Positions 1 through 11,548 are shown, counted from the stretch's first letter. The stretch is 64,000 bases of DNA from Sialis fuliginosa (GCA_961205875.1 OY540815.1:620001-684000); one strand, 5' to 3'. Numbers and translations: made by a program. Notes: generated from the letters alone by a model not told the origin.

Positions 1-680
1 TACGATAAATTGTAGAAGGGTGAAATTTTATATTTATGATTAATTTTTGTCTGGGAAGAAAACGTCCTGATTTTGAAAACGATCTTTCAACCGTATACGG
101 GTATTTACCTATGTCGATTTTTGAATTTTTCGAATTAGTCTGAAACAGTGCGAAATAGAGAAAAATGGTCAAGTTAAAAATTGTAGGTAATATCAATATC
201 TATAATTTATGTTCTATTCATTTTTTCGTAAAAACGAATTTTGAAGAGATTGAACAATGTGTGTGTTTGCCGTAGGTACCATGGGACTTTCGTATACGTA
301 ATACTGAGAGCGAAAAGTGTAGGAGAATCTAAATAATTACATAAAAAATTCTTTCTGGCTAAATCATAAATGTTGGAAAAAATTGTATAGGGAATAAATT
401 ATAAATAATAACATACTCGACATTTTTTATCTAAAACATTTTTTTCTTATTTCAAAAATAATTCAAAAATTTACAAGAGTAAACATCCGTTTTCAGTTAT
501 TACGTTAAAAAAAATCACTTCTTATATAATGGAAAGAATAATATTACCTATATTATTCATTTTATTCTATCTTGTTAGTTTGTCAGAAATGTTTTAATAA
601 AATAAGAATCACGTATACTATTCACTGTTAGGATTACGTATAAGAAAGTCCCGTGTTTCCCAAAGCAGATATTTTATGTA
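1..680. repeat. Family C repeat, left part cut by window edge
   Basis: This is a copy of a ~1-kb interspersed repeat also seen at 3231-3909, 9216-9985, 39345-40255 and 60005-61375. Shared landmarks are ACGTCCT, the CATCCG/TACGG block, GAAATAGAGAAAAATGGTCAAGTT, and the terminal phrase ATAAGAAAGTCCCGTG before GGCAGATATTTT-like sequence. The segment TTAGGATTACG near 628 is the unexpanded version of the TTAGG run found in two other copies. No protein is encoded. Confidence 0.8.
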
Positions 681-1195
681 GATAAAAAATAAAAATTACT
701 GAAAAAAATTAAGTTAATTTAATTAAAAAATAATTAAAAATTAAATTAAATCATTTGGTACTAAATATTTATAAAAATACTTTCTATGTTGATGTATTCT
801 CTTTATTTCAAACCGCAAAATTGTTTAATAAAAAAGAAAAAAATACCCATTTATAATAAAAGTATTTAAATTATTTATATAGATTACTAAGTAAAAACCA
901 CACATAATTTCACAATGTGTTTAATCATTTATATTTAAAATTTAATGAAATTGGAATTTTCATTAATATACTTATTCTAAATTTTATTAATGTAGAGTCG
1001 CATGCAGAAGAAGTCGACCAGTTTTCATTCAAATTCGCGTATCACGAACTTAGTAGGCTCCTCCTTTTTTATTATTATAATATTTAAATCATTTCTCCAT
1101 ATACCAAACAAAGGCAGATATTTTAATAATAATAATAACTCATTTGCTAGATAAAGAAGTACTCTTCATTTATAGTACTCATATATTGTTTTTGG
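681..1195. other. AT-rich interval without gene
   Basis: Poly-A/T-rich sequence with short runs of TTAATTTAATT and ATAATAATAATAA. I see no open frame, RNA gene or clear repeat end. Confidence 0.5.
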
Positions 1196-1710
1196 GTCCC
1201 GAATTACCTCCCAAAGTGGAGTAGGCTGTATAAACTCCACCCTAGAAATAGATAACCGATGATGTTTGTCTTAATATTTTCGAATCTGTTGTGAGCGTTT
1301 ATGACCTTTAGGGTGGTAGACAATTTCTACCAAATCTTATCAAAATTAGTGAGATAATACTCACAACGTTCACTTTTTAGACGAAAAAAGTTACAAAATT
1401 TCGAATATTTCCAAAACCCCTAATCGATTAGCACCAAAATCAATAGGTCTGGAGTACTCACTGAGACAAACATTTTCCCCAAAAAAATAATTCAGATCGG
1501 TGCATTTTTACAGTAGTTAATCGTGAACGAAAGAAAATTCTACATCCAGACACACGCACAGCCGCCATGCGGAAATTAACTTTTCTTTACGTTTTGAAGT
1601 ACAATCAGAATCTGTCATTATCTCGGACACGATTTTTCGACGGTATTACAATATTTCCATTTCCTTCGGAACATGGAAGTAAAAACAATCTCGGTTATGA
1701 TAAATTTTAT
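1196..1710 (-). repeat. Family L repeat, reverse copy
   Basis: Reverse-strand copy of a ~500-bp repeat also at 18190-18545, 20561-20735, 22440-22950 and 41045-41700. Shared blocks are the CCGCCATGCGG / ACACACGCACAG stretch, the GAGTACTC..GAGACAAACATTTTCCCC block and GATAATACTC. Short reading frames here are chance openings in the repeat and do not look like genes. Confidence 0.75.
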
Positions 1711-2420
1711 GAGGTAAAAAATTATCATTTAGTGAATTATTTATTTATTTAATTTACAAATTGAGATAAAGTTTAGAATTAACGTTAATCATGGTTTGAA
1801 AACAACTGATTAACTAATCGTGGTTAATTTTGCTTTATGCAACCCAGGGCAAATCATTCATCTTATTTAATGGTTATATTAATCCATACAAATATATTTA
1901 TGCAGGTATATAGTTAAATTTCATCCATACACCAAAGTGTCCCTAACCCTCAAATCCCATGTATCAGGCCCCCTATACCTAGTATCCTGCGATGATTGGC
2001 CCATCAGCAAAGTCCTACTCCGTCAGACATCCCTTGTGAAACAATAGCATTCATAAAATAAAACTAATTGCACAGAAATGACAAAAACACCACTGAGCTG
2101 TTGGAAAAGGAGTAATCCAGCCGACAAGAAATGCATCTCATCATCATATAGTTAAATGAAACACCCTGTACATTCATATTTAAATATTAAATCAGCTAAT
2201 AATCGTCCCTAGTGTGTCTACTATCAAAATTAATTAAAAATCCAATAAGCTATTAATAAATTGTTGACATCATTCATATTATCATCATATTATGTGTAGT
2301 AGGTACCACATACTGTTAGTTTTTAATATATGTTCTATACATATATATAATAAGGTACAATAGGGTAAGTGGGGGAAATGGATGTGAAGGGTAGTTGCTT
2401 CGGTAAACACACACAATGTT
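1711..2420. other. AT-rich interval without gene
   Basis: Mostly unassigned AT-rich sequence, with a somewhat less AT-rich part at about 1930-2150. I found no protein-like frame, tRNA-like fold or repeat boundary. Confidence 0.45.
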
Positions 2421-2705
2421 CAATCTATGTAATACGTATAAGAAAGTCCCATGATACTCATCGCAGATATTTCTTCTCTGTTATGAACCATTTGAATTAT
2501 AATAAAATTTGTTTCTTTCAAAAATTCGTTTTTGCGAAAAAATAAATAGAACATAAATTATAGATAATGATATTACCTACAATTTTTAACTTGACCAAAC
2601 GATCACTAAACCGGAAACGGATGTTTACTCTTGTAAATTTTTGGATTTTTGAATTATTTTTGAAATAAGAAAAAAATGTTTTAGATAAAAAATGTCGAGT
2701 AGGTA
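2421..2705. repeat. Family C fragment, internally rearranged
   Basis: Starts at the ATACGTATAAGAAAGTCCCATG block and runs into the AACATAAATTATAGATAATG and TTTTAGATAAAAAATGTCGAG blocks. The order differs from full copies, because the ATTTTTAACTTGACC part is followed directly by the CGGAAACGGATG part. This suggests an internal deletion or recombination. Confidence 0.7.
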
Positions 2706-3230
2706 TGTTATGATCTGTTGCCGCCGCATTTTAAAATAGTGTAGTTTGGTAAATGACCGAACGTAGCGCTGCAACGCCACCGTCTTAGTTTTAAACAAGT
2801 TGAGACAACAATCATAATATCCATTTTAACGTGCAACGCGTCAAAAAATATAGTGATATAAAACAGGTCAATCCGCGGACTTTTCTATAGTTAAAAGTAC
2901 CAAAAAGGGTTTGTGACCACCGCAAGATAAAGCCGTACATATTGGTGTACATATTTATAGTTTTTTTTTATAATCAGACATTGGTCTGCAAATTTGTTTG
3001 TATAATTGTGAATGTGTAGAACTTGTGACTGGTGCGTGCCTAGATGCAACATATATTCCTCCTTAACCATATATCCTATCCCTAATATATGCAGGAGCCA
3101 CCATCTATTAAAGGTAAGTGCCATTTTTACAGTTTTACATGTGAACAATTCAACTCGAACCAGCAAAAAATTAGTTCGTTTCGCAATGCCGCTGATGATA
3201 TAATTTTTAAGGACAAAAATTATCTCGGCG
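2706..3230. other. Unassigned non-repeat interval between C copies
   Basis: Less AT-rich than its surroundings, with several CG dinucleotides around 2720-2870. I do not recognise a gene. A 19-bp stretch at 3095-3113 is bounded by AG and GTAAGT and could formally be a microexon, but it has no partner exon and no supporting homology that I can name. Confidence 0.35.
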
Positions 3231-3909
3231 CTAACATGATCTATAATTTATTCCCCATACATTTTTTTCCAACGTTTATGATTTAGCCAGAAAGAATATT
3301 TTTATGTAATTATTTAGATTCACCTACACAGTTCACTCTCAGTATTACGTATAAGAAAGTCCCATGTTACCTACGGCAAATACACACACTGTTCAATCTC
3401 TGTAATACGTATAAGAAAGTCCCATGACACTCATGGCAGATATTTCTCCTCTATTATGACCATTTGAATTATTTTTTTTTTCAAAAAATCGTTTTTACAA
3501 AAAAATGAATAGAACATAAATTATAGATATAGATATTACCTACATTTTTTAACTTAACCATTTTTCTCTATTTCGCACTGTTTCAGAGTAATTCGAAAAA
3601 TTCAAAAATCGACGTAGGTAAACATCCGTATAAGGGTTAAAATATCGTTTTCAGAAATAGGACGTTTTCATTCCAGACAAAAATTAATCTTAAATATAAA
3701 ATTTCACCCTTCTACAATTTGTCGTATTTGAGTTACAGCGCTTACAGACAGACGGACACACAGACATCATGGCGAAAATAGTCAGAATGGATTAAGGGAA
3801 AGTCAAAATGGATAATTCCATCAAAATCCGGATTTCCAAAAAAATCGGCTTACTATACTTTCTTATACCATGTATGTATATGAAATACACATACATGGTA
3901 TAAGAAAGT
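3231..3909. repeat. Family C repeat copy
   Basis: Runs from the ATAATTTATTCCCCATACAT block through AAGAAAGTCCCATG, GAACATAAATTATAG and the CAGACAGACGGACACACAGACATC tract to the palindromic end at 3857-3909. The GACA/GACG tract near 3745 is the same microsatellite seed as in the other copies. Confidence 0.8.
3857..3909. repeat. Perfect palindrome at family C terminus
   Basis: Two perfect 21-bp inverted arms (3857-3877 and 3889-3909) start with ACTTTCTTATACC and end with GGTATAAGAAAGT, separated by 11 bases. Other C copies (near 9960 and 39350) carry imperfect versions, so this belongs to the repeat end. Confidence 0.9.
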
Positions 3910-4149
3910 AAAAACAGCGAACACAAATTGTGAAATTTTACTATCGAAACCCAGAGTCAATATAATTCTGACACATAGATCGGCATGACTTTTGGTCCAG
4001 CCTGTACTAACATAGGTAAAGAACACATAAATATGTATAAAACATGCACCATACATAAATAATTAGATTTGATAGTGGATTGAGTTGAAAATGTATTTTA
4101 CATTTTAATATTCATAACAAGGCTGACATAAAACAATTTTTTCATCGTT

Positions 4150-4440
4150 GATTTATGAATTATATTATACTAGTGCATTGGACGCGCTGTTACCCGGGGA
4201 TATTAATTCAATTAAACATAAAGTAATCATGCCTATCCGATATGCCCACCCAATATGCCCACAACACACGGTTCACCGCGAATTATTTTTTTTCCGAAAT
4301 TTACACAAAATATATAAAAATTATACACCTAAACTTTACCTATCCACTGTCTGTCTGTCTGTCCGTTAGTGCGCTGATCACTCGAGAACCACTTATCCGA
4401 TTTACGTGGTTTCTCTTTTTTTTGTTACATTAGGTAACAT
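4150..4440 (-). repeat. Family V repeat, reverse copy
   Basis: Reverse copy of a repeat also at 12215-12470 and 27000-27245. Shared marks are CTAGTGCATTGGA..TTACCCGGGGATATTAATT, the CGGTTCACCGCGAATT block and GTCTGTCTGTCTGTCCG followed by GAGAACCACTTATCCGATTT. The last part is the GTCT-plus-CCGATTT module discussed in the findings. Confidence 0.75.
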
Positions 4441-5514
4441 AACAACTAAGCAGTGACGATTATAGTAAATCAAGTCGGAAAAAAGTTTGCCGCCAGCGCG
4501 CTCTTTTGCAGTATACTGCCTAAACCGTTCAATATTGAACAAAATAATGTATTAAAGAACTATGTACATAGAATAAAAAGATCTAAAATAAAGTCAGCAA
4601 CACCATATGTCTAACTTTTATATTTAAGCCACAGTAACCGCTTTAATGTTACAAAGAAAATATAAAATATTTGGGTTCTGTTTACGTGGACTTATGACCT
4701 GCAAAACATTAATCCTTATCGAAATAAATGATTTCATCGTCACAAGTACTTAATGTAAATATAGTTTGCCCTTTACAGCATCCAATTTGGTATTTTGATT
4801 TAATAAATAACATGAAATATACATGCATACAATAACATATTATTCGCGGCAATTTGCGCGAACTATGATGAAGTGTCGCGGGGCAAAAGGAAGATTCTGC
4901 GCTAAGCCGGCAGTTTATTTTAACAGAACAAAAATTACACATAATTTTTGTTCTGATTTGTTTTTTTTATTTAATTTAGGTTTTGATTAGTTATTATTAC
5001 GATAATAATTAATCGTGTTTGTACTTAATTAATTCAACTATATTTTTAAAAACAATAATTGCATAGTCCACGCGGGCGAAGTTAGTTACATATAATTACA
5101 CCCCTCCCCCCCCGAATTTTTTTCTGGATGCGCAATTGAGTACACACGTTTTTAGTTACAATAATTATAAATGTATTAAAAAAAACAAAATGGTACTAAA
5201 CGTCATTTAACAATTTAGTTGAAAACTATGATATGTATGTAGGTAAAGGTAATAACTATATCTCGTTTGCAATTAGTGTAACGATTGTTTTGCATGTTGT
5301 CTGCTAAATGTACGTTTAATGTTCTTTACAGTTGTTTCTACTGTCTATAAATACACGATCTGTTATTTTAATACATATCATCTTTTGACATACGTAGATA
5401 TAACATTCAGAGAATATAAATATAATAAATTTAAAAAATATTTTGCATTGAAATGAAAATGTCATATTTGATTTAAACGAGAATAGAGAGAATGAGAAGG
5501 ACAAACTACCTATA
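4441..5514. other. Interval without recognised gene
   Basis: AT-rich and not obviously shared with other parts of the window. It contains a poly-C run near 5101-5113 and the perfect hairpin at 4924-4955. The reverse-strand frame around 4709-4942 has no recognisable domain, and I do not call it a gene. Confidence 0.45.
4924..4955. repeat. Perfect 14-bp hairpin
   Basis: CAGAACAAAAATTA and its exact reverse complement are separated by the four-base loop CACA. I see no repeat family around it. Confidence 0.85.
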
Positions 5515-6117
5515 CAGTGCCGGCCTTAGCAAATCTGGCGCCCTGGGCGAGATTTATTTTTCCGCCCTCTCTCCCCCTAAAAAAATGTTAAAACATCACC
5601 GAAAATGTCAATTTGATAAAAATTGATAAATTAACAAATAAATTGAATAATTCATATCTCAGCTTGGCGCGATCCTACAGACTCAAACTTTTTTTTTAAA
5701 TATAGCTTACATAATTAATTTTAAGACTATCAAATGCCCTAAGATCATCGAGACCTCCTTCCCCTATTATGAACAAATTAAAATTAATAAATCAACAAAT
5801 AAGTTGATAAGTTAATATCTCAGCTAATACCTTATTAAAGGTTTTCTGGGTTGCTGAATAAGTATTTGTTTGTTAGCAGCTATCAAATAATCGATTTTTT
5901 TTACAAATTAACATTGTTTATATTTAGCTATATTTTTTGCTTAATCGGGTTTAACAGATCGACAGAAAATTTAAAGATAAAAAAAAGTTTACTCAAAAAT
6001 TACAGTCTGTACACTGATTTGAACCAAAAAAGTGATTTATGCTCCATTGTGCGCTGCCCCACCTGGCCTGGTGCCTCGGGCGGTCGCCCTGGTCCCCCCC
6101 CCCTTAATCCGGTACTG
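5515..6117. mobile_element. hAT-type non-autonomous transposon, 8-bp TSD
   Basis: A 603-bp element starts CAGTGCCGG and ends CCGGTACTG, so its terminal inverted repeats match with one mismatch. Both sides carry the identical 8-bp duplication TACCTATA (5507-5514 and 6118-6125). An 8-bp duplication with CAG-type ends is the hAT signature. The interior is AT-rich with a CGGGCGGTCGCCC-like stretch and a poly-C run near the right end. No transposase is present. Confidence 0.9.
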
Positions 6118-7303
6118 TACCTATATATTATGTACTTATTAGAGAATATTGTATATTTTTTGTGTAGTATACAGGGTGACCTATTTTAAGTGCACACCTC
6201 TGATAAGTTTTTATGGTGAAATGTTATCAAAAAACTTTTCAGATAAAAATTTCACGGTTTGGGGGGGGGGGGCATAGACGTATTTAGATGAATTTTTGTT
6301 AGGTGACGTTTTCAAGGTCACATAAAGGTCAACACCATATTTTTAAATAAGAACTAATTTTTTTTTATTTAATAATTTTATTTTACGTGAAAAAACACGA
6401 ATCTTTCATTGATATCCAACTTTCCGAGATATCCAACAAAATAATTCGAGATTTTGAACATTCTATAATTTTTTATTCAGAAATAGTGATCATGAAAAAA
6501 TTCGAACTTGAGATTTTAACGGAATTACACGTATTGAGTGTCCCTGAATCACGTACGACCATTATCTCAATGACGTCTGTGTGAGTGCCTGTGAACGCTC
6601 TACAGCCAAAACGGTGGGACTTACTGACATGAAATTTTAAACTTAAGGTTCTTGTATATTCTAGAATCTAGAGTCTAGATGTACACCTCCTATTTTTTAA
6701 AACCATCAATAACCGGAAATGGATATTTACTGGTGTCAACTATTGAATTTTTCGAATTATTTTTTAAACGGTACGTATTAGAAAAAAAAGTTTTAGATAC
6801 AAGTCATAGAGAATATTATTATCTATAATTTTTGTTCTAATCATATTTAAAAAAAATTGTGTAAGGAAATAATATTTTTTTAAAATTTTATTTCAAATGC
6901 TGCATAACAGAAAAAAATGTTTGTAATAAAAGTTGTCGAGAACGTTATTTTCTATAATTTATGTTCTATTTTTATTTTAGTTCTTATATAATAATAATTT
7001 TAATAATATGAATAATCTTGTTATCTATAAAAATAAAATCATTTATTATTTGAACTGTCAATTAAATAGAATCATAGAAATAATAATAAACTCTTGAAAT
7101 ATCAAATAAATAAGAAGCCATTGACAAAACAACATTTTTTTAAACAGAAAAATTATACCGATTTATAATAAAAGTGTTTGAAATAAAATCACAGAATAGA
7201 ATTAAAATATATCTCAAACATTAACAAAAACAACAATTAATGTAATGTAGTTTATATTCAATTTTCTTAGCAGAAAGTGTTAACTTAAATTAATTTCTTC
7301 TGT
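6118..7303. other. Gene-free interval with diverged repeat pieces
   Basis: Contains a CAGGGTGACC terminus-like start near 6172, a run of 12 G at 6261-6272, and at about 6700-7000 a diverged relative of family C (CGGAAATGGATATTTAC, TTTTAGATA, ATTATTATCTATAATTT). The part at 7038-7185 is shared with 13938-14075. No gene is seen. Confidence 0.5.
7038..7185. repeat. Repeat shared with 13938-14075
   Basis: Both segments share ACTGTCAATTAAATAGA, GAAATATCAAATAAATAAG and AAGCCATTGACAAAACAAC in the same order. This is an interspersed repeat of unknown type. Confidence 0.75.
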
Positions 7304-7311
7304 ATCATGAT

Positions 7312-7821
7312 TAGAGATTGGAAAAATAGTTGTTATTTTCAATGAAATAGTTACTATATAGTTGATTTTTTGTCTGTAAAATAGTTGGCAAATAGTCTTT
7401 TTTAATCAAAATAGTTGGTGAAATAGTTACAATTTTTTTTACAATAAATTTTTTTTAAATTTAATCAATAACTAGTGACATTAACGTATAAGTAAAAAGT
7501 GTCAAATCTGAAATTTTCGAGGAAAACATATTATGCGATTCTAGATAGATTTTAGAAGCTAAAAAAAAAGAAAAAAAAAATAAATATGTAAAAACAAAAC
7601 ATAAATATCTATAAAAATTTTCTAAAAATATATAAAACTACAAAATTTTTAACATTGGATAAAAAGAAGGCAAATAGTTTAAAAATAGTTGGAAAGGTAA
7701 AATAGTTGATTTCAAATTGGGTTCAATCAAATCAGTTTTCTGAAATCGATGGAGATATGTAATAAAAATTACTATAGTTACATTTTTCGCAATAGTTGAA
7801 AAACTATTTTTCCAATCTCTA
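7312..7821. mobile_element. hAT-type MITE with 20-bp TIR and empty site in window
   Basis: A 510-bp element has perfect 20-bp inverted ends, TAGAGATTGGAAAAATAGTT on the left and its complement on the right. It is flanked by the palindromic 8-bp duplication ATCATGAT (7304-7311 and 7822-7829). The motif AATAGTTG recurs many times beneath both ends, as expected for subterminal transposase-binding repeats. A paralogous unoccupied site lies at about 14946-15000, where TTCTGTATCATG continues directly into the right flank (AAAAAAGT..TG..GACCAG). Confidence 0.92.
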
Positions 7822-7829
7822 ATCATGAT

Positions 7830-8339
7830 ACATAAAAAAAGTTTTATGCTGACCAGAGAGCAGTTTATTTTATAAAAAAAATTTTTTCCTATTAAATTTT
7901 TTTTATATTTATCTACTATAAAATTATTATTTTGTAACAAGATACAAAAATAAATAAAAACAATTAATTGTACTATTGATGCGTGCAGTAACAAAATGAC
8001 ACATTTAAAATATGAATGACGTCGGAAATCAGTTAAATTGAAATACTAATTAGTCGAATTAGTACGTGGCATGAAACGTTAAATTTGATTTTCAACAATC
8101 TCGAAAACAATGCGAAACTTGTCAACGAAAAACATAGTTTTAATTTAATTGGACTCCCTTATTCAAAAGTTTGTTATAAATGAGAGAAGAAAATAATCAC
8201 ATAGTTTTTTTTTTGTACAGTAACTCTTTCTAACTAAATTTCACCTCCAGTCGAAATAAAATTTCCCCCTAGCCCAAATGTATTAAAGCACAGTATATAC
8301 TTGAGTATACCATATACATTACGTACATTAAGGTACTGT
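7830..8339. other. AT-rich interval without gene
   Basis: The flank is shared with about 14960-15005 for the first ~50 bases, then is unassigned AT-rich sequence. I see no gene. Confidence 0.45.
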
Positions 8340-9215
8340 GAATCCTTGCTTAAATCTAAGTACTTTTTTCCTCTTGTGATTTTTCTTAAAAATTTATAGT
8401 TTTCGAATAAAATATTATTGAATATTCAGAATTTTCCTTTTGTTTTGCTCCATATTATAAATAAAACGGTCAAGTGCGTGTTGGGCACGCACATGATAGG
8501 TTTCCGCAGTCGTTCCGATTTATAAACAAGAGTTATTTCATTTTTTTTTATAAACTATTCTAGCTACAGTGTTCGTTATAATTTTCATTGAAAGTACTAA
8601 CTAAAAGCTAAATTCTGTTTTTTTTTTAGATTTTTTGCATCGATAGTTTAGAAAATAGAAGGGGGGAGGGGACGCTCTGATAACGACATTTAAATGCGAA
8701 TATATCGTGACTGAAGGGTTAAAATCAAAAGGGCATATAACATTTTTTGTTGCATTTTAGGAGACCTATCTAAAGACACCCTACTTAATAAATTAAATTA
8801 AATTTTTTTTTGAATATACTAATCAGTCTATGGGAAGGGTGTCCAAAAAAATTTTTTTTTTCAAAAATCTTATCGTTTCTGTTTTTATGTTATCAGTATT
8901 CGTCCGTATACCAAATTTCATCTTAATCGGCTTACAATTTTGAGGACGGACGGACAATAAACATTTTCAGAAAAAAATGTTTGAGGTAAAAGTTGCATAT
9001 TTTTCTTCATAAATTACGAATCTGCAACAAAAAATATAGGTTTAGATTTGAAAAAAAAGTTTAACCTGAAAACCAATTAAGGTGAACTTTTCAAGATCAA
9101 CCCATATTGTCAGCATTGAGCTCCTTCGAAACCATGAAATTTTGGTATGGAACATTTTCTCTGAAAATTCGTTATTTTGAAAGTAATCCGCTGGAAAGTT
9201 TTAAAAAAAATATTT
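8340..9215. mobile_element. Diverged copy of the 42770-43501 hAT interior, split by Q
   Basis: Sequence on both sides of the Q insertion (AAATCTAAGTACTTTTT..TTTGCTCC before, ATTTTCAGAAAAAAATGTT..CAACAAAAAATATAGGTTTA..ACCATGAAA after) is collinear with about 42998-43350. That copy is uninterrupted, so it serves as the empty site for Q. No terminal repeats are visible for this older copy. Confidence 0.7.
8456..8962. mobile_element. Family Q element, right end truncated
   Basis: Starts with AATAAAACGGTCAAGTGCGTG followed by the hairpin-forming GTGCGTGTTGGGCACGCAC and runs to GAGGACGGACGGAC. Relatives lie at 45145-45655, 46045-46819 and 49619-50265. The AGGTTTCCGTAGAAAAC end seen in those copies is missing here. 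Its interior includes the CCGATTAAGATGAAATTTGG module. Confidence 0.75.
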
Positions 9216-9985
9216 GCCTTGGGAACCACGGGACTTTCTTATACCTAACCTAACCTAACCTAACAGTGAATTGTATACGTGATTCTTTGTTTATTTAAAC
9301 ATTTCTAACAAACTAACAAGAAAGAACAAAATGAATAATTATATATTTATATAACAAGTGATTTTTTTAACGTAATAACTGAAAACGGATGTTTACTCTT
9401 GTAAATTTTTGGATTTTTGAATTATTTTTGAAATAAGAAAAAAATGTTTTAGATAAAAAATGTCGATTATGTTATTATCTATAATTTATTCCCCATACAT
9501 TTTTTTCTCTGTTATGAACCATTTGAATTATAATAAATTTTTTTTTTCAAAAATTCGTTTTTACAAAAAAATGAATAGAACATAAATTATAGATATAGAT
9601 ATTACCTACATTTTTTAACTTGACCATTTTTCTCTATTTCGCACTGTTTCAGAGTAATTCGAAAAATTAAAAAATCGACGTAGGTAAACATCCGTATCCG
9701 GTTGAAAGATCGTTTTCAAAAATAGGACGTTTTCTTCCCAGCCAAAAATTAATCTTAAATATAAAATATCACCCTTCTACGATTTGTCGTATTTGAGTTA
9801 CAGCGCTTACAGACAGACAGACGGACACACAGACATCTTGGCGAAAATAGTCAGAATGGATTCAGGGAAGGTTAAAATTGATAATTCCGTCAAAATCCGG
9901 AGTTCGAAAAAAATCGGCTTCATTATACTTATATGTATAATATACTAATGTATATTTCATATACATGGTATAAGAAAGTAAAAAC
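9216..9985. repeat. Family C repeat with CCTAA run
   Basis: Begins ATTTGCCTTGGGAACCACGG, then ACTTTCTTATACCTAACC. It then follows the C order through ATCTATAATTTATTCCCC, GAACATAAATTATAG, the CAGACAGACAGACGGACAC tract and the terminal CATACATGG-like end. The CCTAA run lies where another copy (position ~628) has a single TTAGG. Confidence 0.8.
9244..9264. repeat. (CCTAA)4, insect telomere-type run
   Basis: Four units of the pentamer lie inside the terminal region of a family C copy. The copy at 40198-40219 carries the same expansion. Confidence 0.9.
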
Positions 9986-10265
9986 CCGGTATATAGAGAT
10001 TTTGATTTTTTAAAGTTGTATTTGTAGTTTGATATAGGTATAATTAATGTATTAAAAAACAAACTGACATTTTCCATGAATTTTCTGCACGACACAACAA
10101 CAATTACATTGCGTTGTTTGCTATAGTGCTTTTATACAATATATATATAAATACATTGCAATGTAACAGACTCATTTCAATTTGAATTATTTATGCTATC
10201 GTTTCATGAATTTTAAAAGACGTAACAATATAATAGTCTATGTTTATTTTTAAATCTGGTTACAT

Positions 10266-11054
10266 CAGGGCCGTAACTAGAGGCCCCAGGGCAGCAAGTG
10301 ATCGAGGGGCCCCTTATAAAAATGTTTTGAACAATTTTGATGTATGTGACTATTTTCGAAAAAATAAAAGTTTTTCAATAAAAATGTGTGACTGCTTTCA
10401 AATTTTAATTATCAATATTTTTGTAGAAAATTAGAATTGCACCAGTAAATAAAAAAAAAACAAAACAATAATTTCTCATATTGAGCTACATAAAACTCGA
10501 TTTATCGTGGAGTCATATTAGTGAAAATTTTTGTACCTTGTTGAAAAACTACCAATTTTACAGTTTTTCGTGTACCTATATACTTTTTTAAATATCTCCA
10601 ATTCTATTGGCCATATTGCAAAAATAAAAATTCATATTCTTCGTTTTGAATTTCCCTATAAAACTTAATATTTAAAAATCTGATTATTTTATTACATGAT
10701 CGAAAAAAAAACTATTAGTACCTACTTTTTTTACAACAATCAATATTAAATCGATTTTAATAAAATTTTGTTTCAAGTTCCAAATCAAAACGGTTAAACA
10801 AACACAATGAAAAATAAAATTTGACACGTTGTTATCTTGTGAGCAACAAATGGTAGAGGGACATTTTTTTTGTAGATCTTTTAAATATATATTAATATTT
10901 TTTTAATATAATTTTTTCGTTTTTTTTTTAAATTTGTGTTGAATCAAAATGATTGTTTGAACTCAAAACTTTTTTAAATCCGTTTCGTAAAAAATACCTT
11001 CTTTGTTCGGGCCCCCCCCTATGATCGGAGGCCCCGGTGTTAGATACGGCCCTG
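10266..11054. mobile_element. hAT-type element, GGCCGTA termini
   Basis: A 789-bp element starts CAGGGCCGTAACTAG and ends GTTAGATACGGCCCTG. The 8-bp flanks GGTTACAT and GGTTTCAT match in 7 of 8 positions. GC-rich subterminal parts (GAGGCCCC and GGCCCCGG) flank an AT-rich middle. A fragment of a similar right end is at 21900-22007. No transposase is seen. Confidence 0.82.
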
Positions 11055-11360
11055 GGTTTCATGTTATAGTACATATGTATGATATTTCTAACTTGTGAAT
11101 TGCATGATTGGCCATCATAATGTCATTATATTATTATCATTCTTAGGATTTTTATATAGGTTTGTTTTTGTCGGAATGTTGAAGGTATTTTTAAATATTT
11201 TATTATTTCTTTCAGGAATCTAAAATTATTATTAAATATATGGTAATCAAGCTATTATTTTGGGAGGGGGAAGGGTGGGGTTAGGCATAAGATGTGGCAA
11301 TTAAGTTTAACATTACATTAAAATGAAATCCAATATTTATTATTTACCTTAAAGTTGTGG
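11055..11360. other. Interval without gene
   Basis: AT-rich, with a GGGAGGGGGAAGGGTGGGG stretch near 11262. Nothing else is recognised. Confidence 0.4.
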
Positions 11361-11548
11361 ATCTTGGCTTCTGGGTGTAAGCCGCGTCGATTTGGTCGTG
11401 CTATCGGCCAACGTTTCGTCACACATTACATTAACGAGTGCTGACCTTGCCTCTGTTGCACTTTTAGATGTTCACTGCAATGTGTGACGAAACGTTGGCC
11501 GATAACACGATCAAACTGACGCGGCTCACAACTAGAAGCCAAGATTCA
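11361..11548. mobile_element. Short foldback element with CGAAACGTTGG arms
   Basis: Inverted arms of about 70 bp (11361-11432 and 11480-11548) begin ATCTTGGCTTCT and end AGAAGCCAAGAT. Both contain the CGAAACGTTGGCCGAT motif in opposite orientation. The segment is less AT-rich than its surroundings. CGAAACGT motifs are familiar from Penelope-type elements, but no coding remnant is here to prove that. Confidence 0.75.

Noticed and set aside
3095..3113. A 19-bp microexon with AG and GTAAGT borders
   Set aside because: Splice-like words of this strength are expected by chance in 64 kb. There is no partner exon and no recognisable peptide.
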